64,000 nucleotides of DNA from assembly GCA_027625915.1 (NCBI GenBank), contig JANTQA010000021.1, positions 2,542,001 through 2,606,000 of the forward strand. The letters run 5' to 3'. The notes under the pieces are model-generated. The model made no database searches and was not told where the DNA came from. It was given only the letters and a program-made list of their open reading frames with translations. Source of the stretch: Anaeramoeba flamelloides. Taxonomy: Eukaryota > Metamonada > Anaeramoebidae. The position numbers and the translations under genes were made by a program. Shown here piece by piece: positions 57,449-64,000 of the stretch (position 1 is the stretch's first letter; the number at the start of each line of letters is the position of its first letter).

Positions 57449-60400
57449 TTAGATTTTGACTAGTAATTTGGGATCAAAACCAATACTTTGCCAGGGATAA
57501 CCCTTTGAATTGCTCAAAATTTTTGTACCATGCATTTTTTTTTGATAATTGTGGTGGGTGTGCCCACTTGCCCAAAGTTTGATATTTGTATTTTTACCAA
57601 ATCGTTTTAAAAACTTTTTTGGTCTACAGAAGAGTGATTCAAGATTTGAGGCATATGCATGGGATATTGGCAGGCCTTTCATTTTTGGAGAAACGGTGCC
57701 TTTGAAAGTTGGTGCGTGATGTGTTAATACCACCACAGATGTTTCTTCATGTTTTTTTTTCTTTTTCATTTCAATATGTTTGATTTCTAATTCTTCTAAT
57801 TCTTGTTGCCAATATATTTCATTGATTTCATCTTTTTTGCTTTGCTTCTTCTTTTGAACTCTTCCGAACTCATTTTTTTTCATTTTCAATTGCTTTTGAT
57901 TGATCAACTTTTTTTTCAGTTTTATTGAATATCTTTTTTTTCTTTTATTTTTATCCTTCTCTTTTTTTTTGTTTTTCCTTGTATCTTGGTTTTTATTACA
58001 AGTAACAATTTGATTTTGGATCCATTTCACATTTTTTTGGAAGAGACCCTGCACAAAATGTGGTGTAATAGTTTCTGTTTCACTTAAATAAATCTTTCTA
58101 TAATCATTCATCATATTATGAATATAAGATTCTAAAGATGTTGGAATTTCTGACCAAAGTGTGGTTCCTAAAATTCTTATTTTTTTTGTTTTGGTAACAA
58201 TATCAATACTATTCTGATTAAGAAAGGTTACATTTTGAGTTTGAATATTTGAACAAATCTGCTCTAAATGATTATTCGTTGATTCAAATGTTTTTGGAAA
58301 ATTATATATGTTTGAGTTTCTATAATATTCATGATTTCTATAAAGTATATCCGTAATTAAAAGAAGATTGTTGAAATTTAATAAATAATATTTTTGTATA
58401 TTGAATGATTTCAAATATAATTTTAATTACCAAAAAAAAAAAACGAAAAAAGAAAAATTTATAATAGAGAATTATTAAGAGAATATTAATAAAAAATGTT
58501 CTTTAAATTATTTTTTCCATTTACTTTTTTTTTCTCTAAAAAAGAATTTTTATTTTTTATTATATTGTATATTTTTTTTTATGAAAAAGTAAATTAGAAG
58601 AAAAATAATAAAGATTATTTTTCTAATTTGATGACCAGAATAATGAATATGGTTAAGTATGAGGACAATTTAACTGTTTCTTAACTAATTGAATTGTAAA
58701 GGTACTAAATTCTACCTGATATAGTAATAATTTCTTGTATTTATATCAACCTCTGTCAATTACTCTTGTACATAAAACAGGTGGTATTATTGTTGTGATC
58801 ATGAAGTTTTAACCAAATCTATAAAAAAAGAAAAACACAACCGGTCTTCCAACCAGATAACAAAATAAAGCTTTTATATTAAGTTAATATTTTTTTTTGC
58901 TCTATTTTTTTTCTTTTTCATTTTTTTGATCTTTCTCTTTCTCTTTTTCTGTTAAAAAAAATTTCTTTTCTTATAATTTATAAGTAAAAGATATCTTATT
59001 AGTTATAATCTTGCCTAAAATAGAGCTAGGGAAAAACTATAAATAAATTTATTATTTAAAAGAAGTACTGTAGAGTGTTTTCAAGTATGTCAAATGCAGA
59101 AGACTGCCAGATTTTCTTGGGGTTTTCTCTTTTATTTCTCTAATTAAAAAAAAAAGGTACGTTAGGTTTTCTTGAGTTTTTCTATTTTATTTGTAAAATC
59201 AATAGATTTTCTTTAGGTTTTTTTTTTACTTTTTAAAATAAACAGAAACTTTTAATAAATTTTCGGTTTATTTCGAAAAATAATAAAAACCTAGAACACT
59301 TCATAAATAAAATAGAAAAAATCATAAAACCTAACAGTGTTTTTTTTTTAATTTAAGAAATTTTCTTTTTAGTTTTTTTTTTATTTTATTTCTCAAATTT
59401 AAAAAAAAAACTAATGTAGAGTCTCACCGAGTGCTGTAGATGCCTATGTTTTTTTTTAATTTGAGAAATAAACTGAAAATTTATTTAATTTTCCGTTTAT
59501 TTCTAACATGAAAAAAAAAATAATAACAGCAAATAATTGGTAATTTAGATGAAGCACCTATCATTTAATTAAATAATTTTTTTTTTCTTAATTTTTAATT
59601 TATTTATTTTTGGTGGAAATAATTTACAAAATTTTGAAGAGAGAAAAAAAATAATTAAAATAATATGGGAAGTTTTATTCCTGGTTTATCAACTTTTCAT
59701 TAACAAACATGGTTTAAAATTACCTTAGAATGTTGCAGAGTTACTTGTTTTTATTATTTATTTATTTATTTATTTTTATTTAATTGACAAAAAAACTAGA
59801 AAATGTAATATTTTTTCTAAATATTTATCAGATTAATAGAAAAAAATGGAAATGAGAAAATTGGTTTTTTATATAATTATCACCCTTTTAAATTACAGCT
59901 AATTAAAAATGGGGCAACTTTTTTTTTTGTCGTAAACTAAAAAGTTTTTAAAAATTTTCTATGTTAACAAAGTGAGTACTTTGTAATTTAAAATGGATTT
60001 TTTTTGATAGTTTGAGACTATTTTCATTAATCAATAATAGTGAAATCTATGATTTTACGCTTAAATTTCTGAAAGGGATTTAAGTACAAGGGCATCTTCA
60101 GTGTAAATTGCACTTCTTCCTCAATAATAAAAAAAAAAGGGTTTATTTTTTTTTAACACTTAAACTCCACAACATATTTAAAGGTCGATTCCCCACTTTT
60201 TAAAAATAAAAAAAAGTAAAAAAGTTTGAAAAAAGGTTTAAATAATTCCTCACATTTTTGCAATGGTTATAAATATAAAAACAAATTAATTCTCATAATA
60301 TATATTTTTATCAAAAATTTATAATTTATCTTTTGATAAATTATAATACATTAGATTTTCAATTTCATTTAATTTCTCTATTAATTTTGAAGATTTGGTA

Positions 60401-60490
60401 TTTTTACCATAAAATACAATTACCAAGGCTTAAAAGTGTTAGACCCAGAATATATAAACAATATTCCATTCTGAATAAGTAATGAACATT

Positions 60491-60532
<42 letters not shown>

Positions 60533-62876
60533 TATCTAAAATAGGGAGTATTTTTTTGATTTTTAGTTATTATTTTCTATTGATCTAAAACAATTAGCAT
60601 CTGTTTTTTATCTCCTCAAGATTTCAATTTGCACTGTAAAATGGAATTTTTTGCTATTAGAAACCTCAGGTTTTCTTGACAAAAAAGCACTACTATTTAG
60701 ACAGCACTTGTAAAATATCATATTTTTTGGAAAAATTACAAATTTATCATTTCAGAAAACAGTTGAAACAAGATTTTAAGTTGGTCTTTACTAAAAATGA
60801 AAAGTTCGATCAATTAATAAAAGAAAAAATAAATTATTAAAGACAATACTAGTGACTGGAACAAGAACAATTTTTCGAATGTTATTGTTGATTTTGATAT
60901 TTCTCTTTGATTGATCTTGGATTAAATATATGTTCAATAATTTGACAATTTATCAGATATCCAAACTATATTCAATATTGAGAGAAAAAAGGAGATTTAT
61001 ATTAATTTTTTTGGTTTGATTGGAAATAATCTAATGAATTAATCTTTAAAGTTTATTTATTCTTTAAATTGGTTTTACTTTTATTTTTTTAGTAAGGCTA
61101 CCAATTAAAAAATTGTGTTGAACTTGTTTTATTGTTTCTTTTTTTTTTTCACAAATGGTTGTTAATAAAACTTTGGAAAATTAAGTTACATATATTGTAT
61201 ATGTGTATTTTCTCTGAACGAATCCAAAAAAAATTGATCAAACATTTTCATTGTTTTCATTTGACTTTTATTCTTTATGGAATTCGTGAAAATGATTTTT
61301 TAATGAGAAAATAAAATTATATCTTGTTTGGCAGAATATTGCTAATTTCTGTTTTTTCTAAAGAATAATAATAGTTTTCATGAATTTAACATCTATGCCC
61401 AAAAATGTCTTTGCTAACTCAAAAATATCAGATATAAATTTATTCTGTAAAAAACAATCCTACTATTGCTCGTAAAATAAAGGGAACAAAATTTTTATTC
61501 AGCTTTCCAAAAACAGATTTATAAATCACCATTGTGAAAAAAATTTGGTTCATTAAAAAAAATTGGGTCAGTCAAAAATCATTTTGCTAATATTTATTAT
61601 TTAAAAAACGAAAACAAATTTTTGACTGACACAATTTTTTTTAATGACCCAAATTTTTTTCACAATCGTCAGTGAACTTTTCAAATTTTGAATTTCTTGA
61701 AAGAAACTTAAATTATTAATTTGTTTTTTTAGAATTAGGGAGCTTTGGTTTATTATTTTAATTTTTTAGAGGTGTTTTTTTTTTTGGAAAGTTAAATGAA
61801 AATTTTGATCTTTTTATTTTTCAATCACCAGTAATCATAAAAAATCAATTCCATTATTTTTGTATATTTTTTTTTTAATGTTTACAAACTATTTAAGTAA
61901 TTTTTTTAAGAGAACAATTAAAACATAAAAATTTTACTAAATGTATTTTCAACTTTTTTTTGGATTATCACAAATAAGTCTTTTGGCATGTTTTTAATAC
62001 TGATAAATTGCAATTTTTGTTCGAAAATTTTTGCTTGATTTTCCTTTTTTAAAATTTTTATGCTAAAACTTTGGATAAAGTATTTTATGAAGTCAAGTGT
62101 TAAGAAACTCTGTAAAACTAGCTGTTCTTAGTAAATACCCTTTTACCAGGGAGTGTTTGAGAAGAAACAGTTCGAAGATTTGTTAAAATGGAAATTGAAC
62201 TAAAAATTTTTTGCAATTTATTAGAATTTATCAGTATTCTCGGGAAATATGGCAGATTATAACGAAAAAAAAAAAACAAATTGGTGATATTCTCCATTAT
62301 TGCGAAAAGACAAATTAATCACTAATTTGTCTATTTGTTCTGAAAATTCCCATAGTGTTGATAATTTAAATTGTTTAATGATTGAAAACAATTGATAATA
62401 GTCAAATTGATGATTGTTTTGGTTTTCATAAGATTCATGTACTTTTTGATAGGATATTTCTCCCAAAAGTAAATGGTTAATAATTTCAATAATCGCGAGA
62501 GTAAATGATGTTGCAGGAAATCTGATACATTGTGTTGTATTCAGTCCTTATTTAAGAAAAGATCCTTTTGAAAAGAATTCAAAAAAAAAGATAAAAAATT
62601 AACAAAAACAAGAGAAAAAATGGTAACAAACCCAGCAACGACAAATATGTGCTTGAATTTTGGTGAGACTGTTTTCAGAAAAAGTTGGTATGAAGAGAGT
62701 AAAGGATCCCCAATGTCTCCTAAAAGCGCTAGGAAATCTGCACTTGGTGTTAACATTTTTGATAGCCGTTTTTGAAGTAATTCCGGGTTATGGTACATTT
62801 CCAAATGTAAGTCAGATGCTATTTGAAGTTTAAAGGTATTTAAGTCATAATAATTTAAGGTTTTAACCACCGACAT
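57449..62876 (-). CDS. Calcineurin-like metallophosphoesterase, two exons
   Basis: A metal-dependent phosphoesterase of the calcineurin/MPP superfamily. The substrate cannot be told from sequence. Exons (minus strand) 62876-62632 and 58337-57449 encode 377 residues. All metal motifs are present: ASDLHLE (D22, H24), LLGDIGD (D54), VVAGNHEYY (N83, H84), LTHHAP and ASGHTHHN (about 340-343). Family blocks ILGTTLW, MNDYRKI and HAYASNLE are also seen. The junction splits the Gly of GNHE (GG|A), and the donor is GTTTGT. The single intron is 4294 bp. Residues about 203-278 form a Lys-rich insert just before the LTHHAP motif; family members are normally compact there. The longer open frame running 5' of 58337 is intron read-through, because the joined GNHE motif fixes the acceptor. 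Confidence 0.9.
59085..59520. repeat. CTCTACGGCAC-type modular hairpin repeats in the phosphoesterase intron
   Basis: Contains 'ttaggttttcttgagttttt', 'aataaacagaaacttttaat' with 'aattttcggtttatttcg', 'cctaacagtgtttttttttt', a 'gagaaataaactgaaaattt'/'ttccgtttatttc' hairpin and 'gtagagtctcaccgagtgct'. Same module set as the clusters at 23.9, 35.4 and 49.3 kb. Confidence 0.55.
61465..61835. repeat. Dispersed ~240 bp repeat (AACAAAATTTTCATTCA family), interrupted by a hairpin
   Basis: Left part 'aataaagggaacaaaatttt' and 'attcagctttcc'. Right part 'gaaagaaacttaaattatta', 'ggaaagttaaatgaaaattt' and 'gatctttttatttttcaatc'. A ~135 bp palindrome (61535-61668) lies between the two parts. Confidence 0.5.
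61535..61668. repeat. Near-perfect ~50 bp-arm inverted repeat
   Basis: 'cattgtgaaaaaaatttggt' and 'aaaaaattgggtcagtcaaa' on the left mirror 'tttgactgacacaatttttt' and 'cccaaatttttttcacaatc' on the right, with two or three mismatches. The loop is about 35 bp. It interrupts the surrounding dispersed repeat, so it is probably a small insertion. Confidence 0.65.
61998..62236. mobile_element. MITE, ACTGATAAATT family, copy 4
   Basis: 'actgataaattgcaattttt' at the left, 'gaatttatcagt' at the right. The middle ('tttatgaagtcaagtgttaa', 'gaaactctgt', 'gaaacagttcgaagat') matches the reverse complement of copy 1 (1934-2167). Confidence 0.7.
62257..62535 (-). pseudogene. Coding-like exon in the phosphoesterase intron, unrecognised
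   Basis: On the minus strand it reads NTTQCIRFPATSFTLAIIEI, INHLLLGEISYQKVHESYE, DYYQLFSIIKQFKLSTLWEF and SEQIDKLVINLSFRNNGEYH before running into poly(T). Codon mix and hydrophobic pattern look like real protein. A possible acceptor (ATAAG, about 62540) and donor (GTTTTT, about 62267) flank it. The phosphoesterase reads perfectly across without it, and it would not fit its phase. It may be an exon of another gene, an alternative exon or a gene relic. No family recognised. Confidence 0.35.
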
Positions 62877-64000
62877 TAATTTCCTGAAAGTAATTAAATT
62901 CGTTGATCGAATTAAAAAATAAAAAAAATGAAGATCTTGTCAGAATTGGTAGTTGATATTTTCAGAGAATAATTATTTTAAATTTTGATCATTTTATAAA
63001 TGAACACAAATAGTGATAAAAAAATTGTGTTACACAATCCAAGACTAAAATTTTGTTTTTGGTTAATGATTCCAAAAATAAAAAAAACTCATTTTATAAA
63101 GGCTTTTTGCTCTTTTCTGGTGATGGAAAATTTCAGCCAACTTTGAGTCTTTCAACCCTTTCAAAAACTTGAAGAGAATTTAAAACTCCTTCCAAACACT
63201 TTACCATCACTTTTAAAGGGGAAGTGTATTGTAAAAGTATTATAAACTTTGAAAAAGTAATGAGATTTTTGTGAGTGAGAAATCAGTATTATTTATTTAT
63301 TTTTCGCTTTGTAGATTTATTATTTTTGTCAAGTAAGACAAGTGTTCTTGAAAATGAAATTTTTCAATAAAAAAGTGTATTTCTTCATAAAATTTCAACA
63401 CCAATCTGAATGAAATTGTATTCAAACACTTTTTAAAATATGCCTAAAAAATGTTTTTTTAATAATCAAAAAAACAATCTTCTCATTTTAGTATCAGATT
63501 CTAAAGGATTTAATCAAAACTTTTTTTTGATCAAACTTTTTAAAAATTTTATTTCCTTTTTCTCAAAATTTTCCTTTTTTCAAAAGTTCACAAAAAAATA
63601 TTAGTCACTTCAGGAATACAATTTTCTAATGAGAAGAAACGTCTTATTTTTTAATCATCAAAAAGAAGAGATAAAATTGATTATTAAATACTTTAACTTT
63701 TTTGTTAAAACACATCTTTGAGAAATTTATGAAAACTGTAATTATTGACTAAAGTTTGAAGAGAAATTTTTTTGAACTTAAAAAACCCAATAAATTACCA
63801 CAAGACAAGCAGTTTTTCTTTGAAAAATTTTAAGGGTACCTTGTTTATCTGTTTAAAAGAGCATTACTAATGCTGTTTGATATGTCTTTTTGTTCGTTAA
63901 ATTTTAAAATTGATTGAATTCTGTCTCAATTTGTAAAAAGTAATATTTCTTGAATTATATTGAAAGAAGTGAAACAAATTTAATTAGAATAAATAATTTG
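62877..64000. other. Upstream of the phosphoesterase, nothing recognised
   Basis: A/T-rich sequence with no gene, RNA or clear repeat seen. A short 'aatctgaatgaaattgtatt' stretch near 63402-63421 resembles the tails of the repeats at about 22940 and 32620. Confidence 0.5.

Noticed and set aside
57449-58414. Phosphoesterase starting at 58414
   Set aside because: Upstream of 58337 the frame is intron read-through. Exon 1 at 62876-62632 supplies the DLH and GD motifs and joins exactly at GNHE.
1-64000. tRNA, rRNA or CRISPR features
   Set aside because: Scanned for T-loop-like GGTTCGAATCC patterns, conserved rRNA blocks and regular direct repeats; none was found. The tandem signals are (TA)n or hairpin repeats.

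Overview
This is a very AT-rich nuclear window from a unicellular eukaryote. The evidence is spliceosomal introns, eukaryote-only proteins (20S proteasome alpha-4, importin-5/karyopherin beta, HIRA, a RhoGEF), standard-code stops (TAA in six gene models, TAG in one), and intergenic and intronic space saturated with A/T runs, (TA)n tracts and small transposon relics. The genes do not fix the lineage. An amoeboid or metamonad-like protist would fit, but that is inference.

Layout. 1-704: upstream repeat. 705-8118 (+): PSMA7-type proteasome subunit in three exons, with a 6.5 kb second intron packed with nested elements. 8119-14653: repeats including a rearranged LINE copy. 14654-17206 (+): intronless, very diverged HIRA histone chaperone. 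17207-20855: no gene seen. 20856-25581 (+): archaeal-type 2,3-bisphosphoglycerate-independent phosphoglycerate mutase, three exons. 25582-29537: no firm gene. 29538-37059 (+): DH-PH RhoGEF with two C-terminal WW domains, three exons. 37060-43301: repeats including a second copy of the large TIR element. 43302-44165 (+): unrecognised low-complexity protein, two exons. 46585-53182 (-): importin-5/Kap121-type karyopherin, three exons, with a LINE in its first intron. 53183-57448: repeats. 57449-62876 (-): calcineurin-like metallophosphoesterase, two exons split inside the GNHE metal motif. 62877-64000: no gene seen.

The genes are unrelated housekeeping or signalling functions and do not form a functional cluster. 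The most informative signals are the mobile-element layers. A LINE fragment interrupts a TIR element whose uninterrupted paralogue lies 35 kb away in the same window. Several short TIR (MITE-like) families have two to five copies each. A modular hairpin repeat with a CTCTACGGCAC motif recurs and interrupts two LINE copies at about the same place. Introns are either 141-204 bp or 1.2-6.5 kb, and the long ones carry these repeats. All exon models were made by eye, from reading-frame continuity, splice dinucleotides and recalled family sequence. No alignment or search was run.
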